Shown here in pieces: positions 25,796 through 35,258 of a stretch of 64,000 nucleotides of DNA; position 1 is the first letter of the stretch, and each line of letters starts with the position of its first letter. The notes under the pieces are model-generated. The model saw only the letters and a list, made by a program, of their open reading frames with translations, had not been told where the DNA came from and searched no databases. This DNA comes from CAKRJP01 sp963634745 (GTDB taxonomy: Bacteria; Bacillota; Clostridia; Lachnospirales; Lachnospiraceae). The stretch lies in contig CAVHCX010000002.1 of the NCBI GenBank assembly GCA_963634745.1, forward strand, positions 62,001-126,000. The letters run 5' to 3'. The position numbers and the translations under genes were made by a program.

Positions 25796-26539
25796 CTATG
25801 CCGGCGAATCCCTTTTCAGGTATCCTCTCGGAGTCACCATATGGCCCCGGATGACCTTTGTATCTTTATTTCCCACAAATACAGTGGTAAACATATCCAC
25901 CCTAGTATCTTGAAGCTCCTTTAGGGTCAGGAGCTTCATACTCTGCCCTTCTCTTGCAATATTTCGAACAATTCCACATACCGTTTCAGGCTCTTTGTAA
26001 CGCAATAAGATATTACAAGCTTTCCAAAGATAGTCAAAACGTTTCTTACTGGATGGATTGTAAATAGCAATAGCCAGGTCCGCAACTGCTGCCGCCTCCA
26101 GTCTTTTTTCAATCAGCTCCCAGGGCGTCAGAAGGTCACTGAGGCTTAAAATACAGCAGTCGTGACTTAAGGGGGCTCCTAAAAGAGCACTGCCTCCTAA
26201 GGCTGCCGTGACCCCGGGAATGACTTCTATATCCACCTCTTTATAGGCCTCTCCCAGCTCATACATTAAGCTTGCCATGCCATAGATCCCGGAATCCCCG
26301 CTACAGACCATGGCCACCTGCCGGCCCTTCATAGCTTCCTCAAAGGCCATTTTGCACCGGTCTACTTCTTTACGCATAGGGGTAGTGAGGAATTCCTTTT
26401 GGGGAAAATATGGCCTGAGAAGTTCTATATATACCGTATATCCAACGATCACCTGGCAGGCCTCCAAGGCCTTTAAAGCTTTTATGGTCATATCTTCATA
26501 GGCCCCCGGCCCCATGCCAACTACATATATTTTACTCAA
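25796..26539 (-). CDS. cbiH: Cobalt-precorrin-3B C17-methyltransferase
   Basis: The 247-residue tetrapyrrole methylase methylates C17 with ring contraction. Motifs are VVGMGPGAYEDMT at the N-terminus, VCSGDSGIYGMASL, VIPGVTAALGGSALLGAPLSHD and IYNPSSKKR, all characteristic of CbiH/CobJ. Translation most likely starts at TTG (26539) with GGAG upstream. cbiG ends two bases before it. Confidence 0.95.
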   Translation of the reverse strand: MSKIYVVGMGPGAYEDMTIKALKALEACQVIVGYTVYIELLRPYFPQKEFLTTPMRKEVDRCKMAFEEAMKGRQVAMVCSGDSGIYGMASLMYELGEAYKEVDIEVIPGVTAALGGSALLGAPLSHDCCILSLSDLLTPWELIEKRLEAAAVADLAIAIYNPSSKKRFDYLWKACNILLRYKEPETVCGIVRNIAREGQSMKLLTLKELQDTRVDMFTTVFVGNKDTKVIRGHMVTPRGYLKRDSPA

Positions 26540-26541
26540 AT

Positions 26542-27606
26542 CTATTCTCCTGTTTCCTTTTTATTTATTCTAGCCACAGCTACTGTCACTCCGTCCATGG
26601 CATGTTTCTTCACCAGAAGGTCTCCCTCTTTACCTGCTCCCAAAAGAGCAGCCCGCTCACAAACATTATCCACGCCCGTAATACTTTTTACAAATGCAGA
26701 TCCTGTAAAATCTCCGGCCACTTTTTTTAAGTCTCCGGCACTATAAAACTTTGCAGAAATCCCATGAGTCTTGCAAAATGCATGGAGGCCTTCCTCCTCT
26801 GCCTTTAGGTCTATACTGCACAAGCCATCCACTGCTTCTATAGAAAGTTCTTGCTCCAAAAAAACCTTGCTAACAGCTTGCTCTATCTTAACACGTTCCG
26901 TATTTTTTTTACAGCCAAGGCCTAGGACCAAGGACCTTGGCACTAGCCGCAAGGCCTTTTCATTCTTTTTAGACTTCCTAATTCCGATGTAAATATCTGC
27001 TCCCTGGCTATCAGCGGTAAGGGAGAGGTCCTTAACATTTTTAAGATCTTCGAAAATTTTTAAGTCCATTCCTTCTTCCACATATACAGAAATCTCTTTT
27101 CCATCTAATACGCCTGCGGAAATCTCCTTGGCCCTCTTAGGGTCTGTGATGAGCAGGCAGTGCTTCTTTGCAAAAACATCCACCGCCCACTTGCCCGACA
27201 AATCCGTAGCTGTAGTAATTATAGGAAGCATCTGCCCTCCATATAGGGAGGAAATTTTTAAAGCCAGGTCATTGGCCCCTCCCACGTGCCCGGACAGGAT
27301 CGGAATACAATACTTACCCAATTCATCCACCACCAGCACTGCAGGATCCTTATATTTGTGGCCTAAATAGGGGGCTATACTTCGAATCGCAATCCCCACG
27401 GCTCCCACAAAAATCAGTCCATCACAGAGGGAAAACTGCTCTTTTGTGAGGCTCATCAAAGGCTCCTCCCTGTAGGAGCTATCTCCCCTCCACTTGCTAA
27501 ATACATGAAGGTCCCGGTCTTGGCCCAAAAAAGATTCCAAGCATCCGGATACTTTATTTGCGACATTCTTTCCATTCTTTGTAAAGTAAATAATTGCAAT
27601 CTTCAT
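26542..27606 (-). CDS. cbiG: Cobalt-precorrin-5A hydrolase
   Basis: The 354-residue protein opens the delta-lactone of cobalt-precorrin-5A, releasing acetaldehyde. The N-terminal region has FVGAVGIAIRSIAPYL and LSGHVGGANDLAL; the C-terminal CbiG domain has LGLGCKKNT and SITGVDNVCERAAL. CbiG is diagnostic for the anaerobic (early-cobalt) route. Confidence 0.95.
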   Translation of the reverse strand: MKIAIIYFTKNGKNVANKVSGCLESFLGQDRDLHVFSKWRGDSSYREEPLMSLTKEQFSLCDGLIFVGAVGIAIRSIAPYLGHKYKDPAVLVVDELGKYCIPILSGHVGGANDLALKISSLYGGQMLPIITTATDLSGKWAVDVFAKKHCLLITDPKRAKEISAGVLDGKEISVYVEEGMDLKIFEDLKNVKDLSLTADSQGADIYIGIRKSKKNEKALRLVPRSLVLGLGCKKNTERVKIEQAVSKVFLEQELSIEAVDGLCSIDLKAEEEGLHAFCKTHGISAKFYSAGDLKKVAGDFTGSAFVKSITGVDNVCERAALLGAGKEGDLLVKKHAMDGVTVAVARINKKETGE

Positions 27607-27634
27607 AGTCTACTCTTCATTTAAAACTTGGTCT

Positions 27635-28408
27635 TTAGGGTCTATCTTTGTCTGTCTTTGCCTGCCGAAATTCTGTGGAAAATCCCGGATCGTAAAGCTT
27701 GGACCGATCATATCCGGTCTGACTGACTACATCCCCCACAATAATGAGGGCTGTTTTTGTAATATGATGAATTTTAGCAGTCTCCTCTAAAGTTTCCGCT
27801 GTGCAAATATAGCTTTCCTCCTCCGGCCAAGTGGCCTTATATACAAGGGCCGCCGGGGTTTTAGGCGAATAGCCTCCTTGGATCAATTCTTCCGTAAGCT
27901 CCTTTAAAAGCCCCGTACTTAAGAAAAGAACCATGGTCGCCTTATGCCTTGCAAAGGAGGAAATCCGCTCCCTCTCCGGCACCGGTGTTCGCCCTGCCAT
28001 TCTGCTAATGACCACGCTCTGGGAAATTTCCGGAAGGGTATATTCGATTCCCAGGGCTGCCGCCGCACCGCAAAATGCGCTGACTCCGGGACATACCTCA
28101 TAGGCAATCCCCTTTTCATTTAAGAGGTCCATCTGCTCACGGATGGCACCGTAAATACTAGGATCCCCCGTATGAAGCCGCACCGTCATAGATCCCGCAT
28201 TTTCAGACTCTTCCATGACAGCTATGACTTCTTCCAGGGTCATATGGGCGCTATTATAGATCCTGCAATCTGCTTTGGCCTCCTTTAAAAGGTCTGGGTT
28301 TACCAGGGATCCCGCATAGATAATCACATCTGCCTTTCTAAGCAGGCTTTGGCCTCTCACGGTAATAAGGTCTGTGGCTCCGGGTCCTGCCCCAACAAAA
28401 TAAACCAT
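27635..28408 (-). CDS. cbiF: Cobalt-precorrin-4 C11-methyltransferase
   Basis: The 257-residue tetrapyrrole methylase carries the CbiF opening VYFVGAGPGATDLITVRG, RLHTGDPSIYGAIREQM and ISRMAGRTPVPERE. The ATG at 28408 is preferred over one 12 bases upstream. This gives the canonical N-terminus, leaves a usable AAGGATGG site and avoids overlapping cbiL. Confidence 0.95.
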   Translation of the reverse strand: MVYFVGAGPGATDLITVRGQSLLRKADVIIYAGSLVNPDLLKEAKADCRIYNSAHMTLEEVIAVMEESENAGSMTVRLHTGDPSIYGAIREQMDLLNEKGIAYEVCPGVSAFCGAAAALGIEYTLPEISQSVVISRMAGRTPVPERERISSFARHKATMVLFLSTGLLKELTEELIQGGYSPKTPAALVYKATWPEEESYICTAETLEETAKIHHITKTALIIVGDVVSQTGYDRSKLYDPGFSTEFRQAKTDKDRP

Positions 28409-28409
28409 T

Positions 28410-29186
28410 CTATTTTCCATCCTTTACAAAAATAATCGTATAATAACCTGCCGTCTCCGGAAGCTCTTCCAAGCCCCTATAGATGGCCTCAGCCTCCATA
28501 GAGCAATTTTCCACCATGACTACCTCGGGATTGGTGACCTTTCCCCAATCCTCCAAAGAAGCCGGAAAGCCATATTTATGCTGCAAAGCTTTTTTTAGAT
28601 GCACATATGCTCTTCCCGCCTTCATAAAAATCTTAGTTCCTGAAAGATCTAAAGCCTCTTCTATATCATAGGAAGCAGGTATGATATGGATCTGCTCATT
28701 CTTGCTTCCCAAATGAAATCCTGCCTTAGCAGCCGCCGATAGAAAAGAAGAAATTCCATTGATAATCTCCACTTCGTAGCCCTTGGCCGCGATCCTTTCA
28801 TGGACATACATATAAGTAGAATAAATAGTAGGATCTCCTAATGTTAAAAAAGCTATATCCTGCCCTTGATCTAAAAGATCCCTGATTGTTTTTTCAGCCA
28901 GGGCATGGCTTTCCTTCAGCTTTTTTTCTTCCTTAGTCATGGGCATAGCAAGTCCTAAAACTTTCTTCCCAGCCAGGCCGATCCCAACCTTCTTATCCAG
29001 CTTTTCAACAATCCCATAAGCCAGGGTATCCATGGGATTTTCTCCCGGGACCGCAAGGTAGTTACAGGTGGAAAGGATCCTAACCGCCTTGATCGTCATA
29101 AGCTCCGGGTCTCCCGGTCCGATTCCGATTCCATAGAGTTTCCCCGGCATGCGAAGTTCCCCCTGTCCTTGCAATTTAGTCTCCAT
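28410..29186 (-). CDS. cbiL: Cobalt-precorrin-2 C20-methyltransferase
   Basis: The 258-residue methylase has LYGIGIGPGDPELMTIKAVRIL, TLGDPTIYSTYMYVHERI and EIINGISSFLSAAAKAG, typical of CbiL/CobI. The start is the ATG eight bases after GGAG. About 16 residues precede the conserved core, and a longer reading would overlap cbiD. Confidence 0.94.
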   Translation of the reverse strand: METKLQGQGELRMPGKLYGIGIGPGDPELMTIKAVRILSTCNYLAVPGENPMDTLAYGIVEKLDKKVGIGLAGKKVLGLAMPMTKEEKKLKESHALAEKTIRDLLDQGQDIAFLTLGDPTIYSTYMYVHERIAAKGYEVEIINGISSFLSAAAKAGFHLGSKNEQIHIIPASYDIEEALDLSGTKIFMKAGRAYVHLKKALQHKYGFPASLEDWGKVTNPEVVMVENCSMEAEAIYRGLEELPETAGYYTIIFVKDGK

Positions 29187-29202
29187 GTAAATATCTCCGT
29201 TT

Positions 29203-30324
29203 CTATAACAATAATTCTTTGGCATTTTCAGTCATTCCCAAAATACCATATACATTAGAAAAGCTGATGGCTGCCACCGGGAAGGCTCCTGCCACCCGGT
29301 ATTCCATATGCCGCTTAACCCCTGCCATCACATGGTCCATCAGCAAATCTCGCTGGTCCTTACTGCACTTTGCCAGGGCATCATCCGTAGTAACTGCATT
29401 TAAAATCTCCAGGACCTGGTTCATAGGAATACCAGCCCTCACTGCGGCCGCTCCTAAAAGTTCCATTCTACAGTCCGCCCACTTGGAATGGGTATTCATA
29501 ATCCCCCCGGAAACTTTGACAAGCTTTCCTATATGGCCTACATATAAAAATCCCCTACAGCCAAGCTCCACAGCCATATCCAGAGTCTCCCCGATATAGT
29601 TGCTGCAGGTTAGGACCTGGCTCTCCTTCATTCCATAAGTCTCCTTAAGGAAATGAAGCCCATAATTACCCGGAGCAGCGATCAGGTAGCCACTGGTGCT
29701 TTCCGAAAGCTTGACCCGCATTTCCACTCGAATGGTATCCTTGATGGCCTGCTCGCTCATAGGCTCCACAATACCGCTGGTTCCAAGAATAGAAAGTCCC
29801 CCTTCAATTCCCAACCTGGGGTTAAAGGTTTTCGCTGCCAATTCTTCCCCCAGAGGGATCGAAATGGTCACCTGAATTCCTCCTTCATAGCCGTAGGCCT
29901 CGCAGGCTTCTTCTACTTCTTTTTTTATCATAAGCCTGGGAACCCGGTTGATTGCAGCCGCCCCTACCGGCTGGTCTAAGCCTTCCTTGGTCACTCTTCC
30001 GATGCCTGATCCCCCATCAATAGAAATACCCTGGTCCCTAACTTTACTCACCTTGCTATAGACCAAGACTCCATTGGTAATATCCGGATCATCCCCGCTA
30101 TCTTTCTTCACGGCACAACAAACACTGAGAAGAGACTCCTCTCCCTGGGTCTCAGAAGAATATTCAAAGGAAATCTCCTGAATTTCCAGGGTCTTTTCCA
30201 GGCCTTTTGGGAGGCGAACCGTCACTTTATGAACTTTTTTGCCTGTAAGTAGCATAAGGATGGCCGCCTTCGTAGCAGCCTGGGCACAGGTTCCTGTGGT
30301 ATATCCACTTCTTAATCGTTCCAA
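29203..30324 (-). CDS. cbiD: Cobalt-precorrin-5B C1-methyltransferase
   Basis: The 373-residue enzyme begins RSGYTTGTCAQAATKAA, the CbiD signature. It also has GGSGIGRVTKEGLDQPVGAAAIN, LSILGTSGIVEPMS and GHIGKLVKVSGGIMNTHSK. Translation appears to start at TTG (30324) with GGAG upstream; no upstream in-frame ATG or GTG was found before a stop. It is the first gene of the cobalamin run. Confidence 0.95.
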   Translation of the reverse strand: MERLRSGYTTGTCAQAATKAAILMLLTGKKVHKVTVRLPKGLEKTLEIQEISFEYSSETQGEESLLSVCCAVKKDSGDDPDITNGVLVYSKVSKVRDQGISIDGGSGIGRVTKEGLDQPVGAAAINRVPRLMIKKEVEEACEAYGYEGGIQVTISIPLGEELAAKTFNPRLGIEGGLSILGTSGIVEPMSEQAIKDTIRVEMRVKLSESTSGYLIAAPGNYGLHFLKETYGMKESQVLTCSNYIGETLDMAVELGCRGFLYVGHIGKLVKVSGGIMNTHSKWADCRMELLGAAAVRAGIPMNQVLEILNAVTTDDALAKCSKDQRDLLMDHVMAGVKRHMEYRVAGAFPVAAISFSNVYGILGMTENAKELLL

Positions 30325-30387
30325 ACTAACTTTATCTCCAGTCTTATTATTTCGCCATGAAGGTCTTATTATTTTTCGCTATCAACG

Positions 30388-30416
30388 ATTATACACAAAA
30401 AAGGGCCTTCCAACAA
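30388..30416 (-). promoter_or_regulatory. Putative promoter of the cobalamin operon
   Basis: Minus-strand TATAAT (30388-30393) lies 17 bases from TTGTTG (30411-30416). The -35 falls inside the queA terminator stem. The implied leader is only about 57 bases, too short for a cobalamin riboswitch. Confidence 0.5.
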
Positions 30417-30441
30417 CCTCCTACAGGTTGCTAAAATGCCC
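30397..30441 (-). terminator. Terminator of pheS-pheT-queA
   Basis: GGGC (minus strand, from 30441) pairs with GCCC at 30403-30406 around an inner CAACCT/AGGTTG stem, followed by six T residues. It lies 40 bases past the queA stop. Confidence 0.75.
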
Positions 30442-30480
30442 TCTCTTTCAGCAAATTACAAAAATTTACATATTATTCCA

Positions 30481-31518
30481 CTACATTTCATCCGTAATAA
30501 ACATGGCATCTCCAAAGGAAAAGAAACGATATCCTTTCTCCACTGCTTCTTCATAGGCAGAAAGCACATGTTCTCTACCGGCTAAGGCAGACACCAGCAT
30601 GATCAAGGTAGACTCCGGCAAATGGAAATTTGTAATTAAACAGTCCAAAATCTTAAATTGATAGCCCGGATAAATAAAAATCTCTGTCCATCCGGAAGAC
30701 TCCTTTAAGTGGCCAGTTTCATCGGCCGCAGACTCAATGGTTCTACAGCTGGTAGTTCCAACACAGATGACCCGGTGACCCGAATCCTTGGCCCGGTTGA
30801 TCTTTTCTGCCTCGGAAGCCTCAATCCGGTAGAATTCTGAATGCATATGATGTTCCAAAATATTTTCTACCTTAACCGGCCGGAAGGTGCCAAGACCTAC
30901 ATGCAGGGTCACGTGGGCAATCTCTACACCCATTTCCTTGATTTTTTCAAGAAGTTCCGGCGTAAAATGCAATCCGGCGGTAGGAGCCGCCGCAGATCCG
31001 GAATGCTTGGCATAGACGGTCTGATAACGGTTTTTATCCTCCAACTGGTGGGTAATATAAGGCGGCAGGGGCATCTGGCCTAATTGATCTAAAATCTCCT
31101 CAAAGATTCCTTGATATTCAAATTGGATCAGGCGATTTCCCTCATCCACCACATCTACTACCTGGCCCTTTAAAAGACCTCCTCCGAAGCTCACCCTAGC
31201 TCCCGGCTTCATTTTCTTTCCGGGCTTCACTAAAGTTTCCCAGATATCATTTTCCTTTCGTTTTAAGAGAAGGACTTCCACCTTTCCTCCGGTAGATTCC
31301 TTCTCACCAATCAATCTTGCCGGAATTACCTTGGTATCATTAATGACAAGGCAGTCCCCGGGCTTTAAAAAGTCCGGGATTTCCCTAAAGACATGGTGGG
31401 AGGTCTCTCCGGTATTTTTATTCAGCACCAGCAACCTGGAGCTGGAACGGTCCTCCAGAGGATCCTGTGCAATCTGATCCTCCGGAAGATCGAAAAAAAA
31501 GTCTTCTTTTTTTAGCAT
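30481..31518 (-). CDS. queA: tRNA preQ1(34) S-adenosylmethionine ribosyltransferase-isomerase
   Basis: The 345-residue enzyme transfers and isomerises the ribosyl part of S-adenosylmethionine onto preQ1 in tRNA, giving epoxyqueuosine. Conserved segments include FFFDLPEDQIAQDP at the N-terminus, GDCLVINDTKVIPARL, AAPTAGLHFTPELL, HVTLHVGLGTF and NFHLPESTLIMLVSA. It is 21 bases downstream of pheT and is probably cotranscribed. Length is typical. Confidence 0.96.
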   Translation of the reverse strand: MLKKEDFFFDLPEDQIAQDPLEDRSSSRLLVLNKNTGETSHHVFREIPDFLKPGDCLVINDTKVIPARLIGEKESTGGKVEVLLLKRKENDIWETLVKPGKKMKPGARVSFGGGLLKGQVVDVVDEGNRLIQFEYQGIFEEILDQLGQMPLPPYITHQLEDKNRYQTVYAKHSGSAAAPTAGLHFTPELLEKIKEMGVEIAHVTLHVGLGTFRPVKVENILEHHMHSEFYRIEASEAEKINRAKDSGHRVICVGTTSCRTIESAADETGHLKESSGWTEIFIYPGYQFKILDCLITNFHLPESTLIMLVSALAGREHVLSAYEEAVEKGYRFFSFGDAMFITDEM

Positions 31519-31539
31519 CTTATTTTCCCCGGGTATCGC

Positions 31540-33960
31540 CTACTTACGAAGCTCGATACCCATTCCTTCTAATTCTGTCAGGATCTTCTCCATAGCCGCA
31601 GACACATCCGCCTCCTCAAGAGTACGATCCTTTCCACGAAATACGATGGAGTAAGCCACAGACTTAAATCCTGCCTTAATCTGTGCTCCCTCGTAAATAT
31701 CAAAGAGCTGATAGCTCTCAAGAAGCTTTCCGCCTCGTTTTTCAATCACTTCTTCTACCTGACCTACCATAATGGATTTTGGCATGACCATACTGATATC
31801 ACGAGTTACTGCCGGGAACTTAGCAATTCCTGTATATTTTCTATCAAAAGTAGCTCTGGCTACGATTTCCGGCATATCCAAAACTGCCACATAAGCCCTG
31901 GTTCCGATATTATAGTTGTCAGCGACGTCCGGATGAACCTCTCCTAGGTATCCAATGACACTTCCGTCATAAATGATATTTGCCTGTCTTCCGGGATGTA
32001 AGAAATTCTTTCCTGCCTTTGGATCATAGGTTTCTTTCTCATGCAAACCTACTTTCTCAAGGAATTCTTCTACTACACCCTTCATGCTGAAGAAGTCTCC
32101 GTCTCCATACATTCCTAAGGTAAATTGCATACGCTCCTCAGGAAGCTCTGTAAGCGGAAGAGCCTTTGGAAGATAAACATTTCCAAGCTCATAGAGTCTT
32201 ACATTTTTATTTCTACGGTTATAGTTGGTTGCAAGAGATGTCAGCATACCATTTAAGGAAGTCGTTCTCATAATAGAGTAATCTTCTCCTAATGGATTGC
32301 TGATGGAAATTGCCTGGCGAAGGACATCATCTGCATCCAGATTTAATTTATCAAATACCTTAGGGCTCTCAAAAGAGTAGCACATGCCCTGGCTAAATCC
32401 GCAGAACTCTGCGATATCTCTTGCCACTTCCTCTATACGAAGCTTAAATGGAAGCTTTCCTGTAGTAGCCTCTCCACTTGGAAGAGTCGTCGGGATTTTA
32501 TCATATCCATAGAATCTAGCCACTTCCTCTGCCACATCTGCCGGACGAAGGAGGTCCTGTCTAAAGGTAGGTGCGATCACCTCATTATTCTCCGGATCAT
32601 AGGCAAGTTCGATTTTCTTAAAGTAAGAAAGCATGTCAGCCTTGGAAATGTCTGTTCCCAAAAGTTTATTTACTGCCTTTTCATCAAATGGGATATGTAC
32701 CGGCTCTCTCTTTACCGGATATACATCCACCATGCCTCCTACAACTTCACCGGCGCCCATCTCTTCGACTAACTGGCAGGCACGGTTAATAGCCTCCTCA
32801 GCATTGTTTGGATCCAAGCCCTTGTCAAATTTAGCAGAAGCATCGGTACGAAGACCCACCTTCTTGCTGGAACGACGAATATTGGTTCCGTCAAAGCAAG
32901 CCGCCTCAAAGAGCATGGTTTTAACATCGTCGGTAATCATGGAATTTTCTCCACCCATGATACCTGCAATACCTACTGACTTCTCGCCGTCACAGATCAT
33001 AAGAACGTCCTCGGTCATCTGTCTTTCCTGGCCATCTAAGGTGGTAAATTTCTCATCTGCCTCTGCATTTCTTACAATAATCTGATGGCCTGCAATGGTA
33101 TCCAGATCATAAGCATGCATAGGCTGACCGTATTCTTCCATTACATAGTTGGTAATATCAACCAAGTTGTTAATAGGGCGGATACCTACGGAAGCCAGTC
33201 TTCTTTGCATCCACTCCGGAGATGGTCCGATCTTAATATTCTTAACCACTCTTGCACAATATCTTGGGCAAAGTTTTTCATTTTTAACTGTGACCTTCAC
33301 ATAGTCATTGACATCTTCGTCATTTCCGGTCTTTGTAACCACCGGTGGGCAGAAAGTTTTGTCAAATGTAGCTGCTGCCTCTCTGGCAATACCGATCACG
33401 CTGTAGCAGTCCACACGGTTGGAGGTAACCTCATATTCAAAAACGGTATCGTGAAGTCCTAAAACTTCCACCGCATCAGCTCCCACTTCCACATCGTCGT
33501 GGAAAATGTAGATACCCTCCTCCGGAGCCTCCGGATACATATCTCTGGTAGATCCCAGTTCTTCTATGGAGCACATCATTCCAAAGCTTTCCACTCCACG
33601 AAGCTTTCCTTTTTTAATTTTAATTCCGCCCTCGACTTTAGAGCCAGCCTCGTGACCACCAGCCACACGACCGCCAACTAAAACAACCGGAACCTTGGCT
33701 CCCTCAAATACATTCTGAGCACCTGTAACGATCTGAATGGTCTCTGTTCCCACATTAACCTGGCAGATCACCAATTTATCCGCGTCCGGATGCTTTTCGA
33801 TCTTCTCGATCTGACCTACAACAATCTTCTCTAAGTCTGCATCCTGTTTTACATATCCTTCTACCTTAGTACCGGACAAGGTCATTGCATCCATATATTC
33901 CTGAGCTGTCACATCAAGCTCCGGAACATAGGCTTTAATCCATGATAATGATGTATTCAT
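31540..33960 (-). CDS. pheT: Phenylalanine-tRNA ligase beta subunit
   Basis: The 806-residue subunit has the full bacterial layout: an N-terminal tRNA-binding EMAP-like domain (VGQIEKIEKHPDADKLVICQVN), B3/B4 editing domains (NRVDCYSVIGIAREAAA; NLVDITNYVMEEYGQPMHAYDLD), the B5 domain, a catalytic-like core, and the C-terminal ferredoxin-fold anticodon-binding domain (FPAVTRDISMVMP). Start follows GGAG. It is separated from pheS by 186 bases containing repeats, unlike the short pheS-pheT gaps usual in Firmicutes. Confidence 0.97.
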   Translation of the reverse strand: MNTSLSWIKAYVPELDVTAQEYMDAMTLSGTKVEGYVKQDADLEKIVVGQIEKIEKHPDADKLVICQVNVGTETIQIVTGAQNVFEGAKVPVVLVGGRVAGGHEAGSKVEGGIKIKKGKLRGVESFGMMCSIEELGSTRDMYPEAPEEGIYIFHDDVEVGADAVEVLGLHDTVFEYEVTSNRVDCYSVIGIAREAAATFDKTFCPPVVTKTGNDEDVNDYVKVTVKNEKLCPRYCARVVKNIKIGPSPEWMQRRLASVGIRPINNLVDITNYVMEEYGQPMHAYDLDTIAGHQIIVRNAEADEKFTTLDGQERQMTEDVLMICDGEKSVGIAGIMGGENSMITDDVKTMLFEAACFDGTNIRRSSKKVGLRTDASAKFDKGLDPNNAEEAINRACQLVEEMGAGEVVGGMVDVYPVKREPVHIPFDEKAVNKLLGTDISKADMLSYFKKIELAYDPENNEVIAPTFRQDLLRPADVAEEVARFYGYDKIPTTLPSGEATTGKLPFKLRIEEVARDIAEFCGFSQGMCYSFESPKVFDKLNLDADDVLRQAISISNPLGEDYSIMRTTSLNGMLTSLATNYNRRNKNVRLYELGNVYLPKALPLTELPEERMQFTLGMYGDGDFFSMKGVVEEFLEKVGLHEKETYDPKAGKNFLHPGRQANIIYDGSVIGYLGEVHPDVADNYNIGTRAYVAVLDMPEIVARATFDRKYTGIAKFPAVTRDISMVMPKSIMVGQVEEVIEKRGGKLLESYQLFDIYEGAQIKAGFKSVAYSIVFRGKDRTLEEADVSAAMEKILTELEGMGIELRK

Positions 33961-33984
33961 ACTTTACTCCTTTTTAATCGTTTA

Positions 33985-34016
33985 TCGCTTCGCTCGCGCT
34001 TCCTTCTTTTTTTGTG
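33985..34016. repeat. Direct repeat copy 1 in the pheS-pheT spacer
   Basis: A 32-base GC-rich segment beginning TCGCTTCGCTCGCGCTTCC recurs at 34112-34142 with one T fewer. The two copies flank the three-way-junction sequence. Confidence 0.85.
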
Positions 34017-34027
34017 TCCCTATTCTC

Positions 34028-34082
34028 CAGAATCCTGCCGCTTCGCGTCAGCCGCCTCTTTTCAAGAGGCTTTTTGATTCTG
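34028..34082. other. Potential three-way-junction RNA structure in the pheS-pheT spacer
   Basis: A 55-base segment can fold as a closed three-way junction. The outer stem is CAGAATC with GATTCTG. One inner hairpin is CTGcCGC-ttc-GCGtCAG (34035-34051) and the other is GCCTCTT-ttc-AAGAGGC (34054-34070). The second hairpin is followed by five T residues on the plus strand. It would be transcribed as part of the pheS-pheT message on the minus strand. I know no named RNA family of this form. Confidence 0.5.
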
Positions 34083-34111
34083 TCGAGCCGTTCGCACAAA
34101 GAAGTAAATGC

Positions 34112-34142
34112 TCGCTTCGCTCGCGCTTCCTTCTTTTTTGTG
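34112..34142. repeat. Direct repeat copy 2 in the pheS-pheT spacer
   Basis: This is the second copy of the 31-32 base repeat seen at 33985-34016. It lies directly next to the end of pheS. Confidence 0.85.
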
Positions 34143-34146
34143 CTCA

Positions 34147-35166
34147 CTAGAACTGTTTCAAAAACCGAATATCGTTTTCGTATAACAGTCTCATGTCATC
34201 GATCTCGTATTTCAAAAGTGCGATTCTCTCTAATCCTACACCAAATGCAAATCCGGTATATTCTTCTGGGTCGATTCCGCACATTTCCAGTACATGAGGA
34301 TGTACCATTCCGCAGCCTAAGATCTCAATCCATCCTTCTCCCTTACAGAAACGGCAGCCTTTTCCGCCACACTTAAAGCAGGATACATCCACCTCTGCAC
34401 TTGGCTCTGTAAATGGGAAATGATGTGGACGGAATTTTGTCTTGGTTTCCGGTCCGAATAATTCTTTTGCAAATTCTGCCAGGGTTCCCTTTAAGTCTGC
34501 AAAGGATACATTCTTATCAATCACTAATCCTTCGATCTGATGGAAGGATGGTGAATGTGTAGCATCTACTTCATCAGAACGGAATACTCTTCCCGGGGAA
34601 ATCATTCGGATAGGGAGCTGGCCTTTCTCCATTACACGGGCCTGTACGGAGGATGTCTGGGTACGAAGCACAATATCCTTATTGATATAGAAGGTATCCT
34701 GCTCGTCCTTTGCCGGATGATCTGCCGGAATATTTAACTTCTCAAAGTTATATTCATCATATTCCACTTCCGGTCCTTCCACTACCTCATAGCCCATGCC
34801 GGTAAAGATTCTCTCTACTTCCTCTAAGGCAATGGTATTTGGATGACGGTGTCCTACCAAATTCTTCTTAGAAGGCAGGGTAACGTCAATCACTTCCTGC
34901 TTTAACTTCTCTTCTCTGACTGCCCGCTCTAATTTTTCCTTACTCTCTTCTAACAAGGACTCAATGGCCGCTCTTGTCTCATTAACCATCTGTCCCACCT
35001 TAGGTCTCTCCTCCGGTGCAACATCCTTCATACCCTTTAATACAGCGGTAAGTTCCCCCTTCTTTCCAAGAAACTTCACCCGGACATCATTTAAAGATTC
35101 CAGACGATCCGCATTCTCAATTGCTGCGATAGCTTCATCTTTGATGTTCTGCAACATGTTTTTCAT
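34147..35166 (-). CDS. pheS: Phenylalanine-tRNA ligase alpha subunit
   Basis: The 339-residue class II synthetase subunit has an N-terminal coiled coil, then HPNTIALEEVERIFTGMGYEVVEGPEVE (split across motif 1), DTFYINKDIVLRTQTSSVQARVM, GRVFRSDEVDATHSPSFHQIEG (motif 2) and GFAFGVGLERIALLKY (motif 3). Together with PheT it forms the alpha2beta2 enzyme. A T-box leader upstream links its expression to uncharged tRNA-Phe. Confidence 0.97.
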   Translation of the reverse strand: MKNMLQNIKDEAIAAIENADRLESLNDVRVKFLGKKGELTAVLKGMKDVAPEERPKVGQMVNETRAAIESLLEESKEKLERAVREEKLKQEVIDVTLPSKKNLVGHRHPNTIALEEVERIFTGMGYEVVEGPEVEYDEYNFEKLNIPADHPAKDEQDTFYINKDIVLRTQTSSVQARVMEKGQLPIRMISPGRVFRSDEVDATHSPSFHQIEGLVIDKNVSFADLKGTLAEFAKELFGPETKTKFRPHHFPFTEPSAEVDVSCFKCGGKGCRFCKGEGWIEILGCGMVHPHVLEMCGIDPEEYTGFAFGVGLERIALLKYEIDDMRLLYENDIRFLKQF

Positions 35167-35258
35167 ATTCGTTTTTCCTTTCCTTTCGCTATCTGTATCA
35201 TTTTTACAGATCTGATATTTTTGTATAAATGATATAGGAACGGTCTATCCTATAAAGC

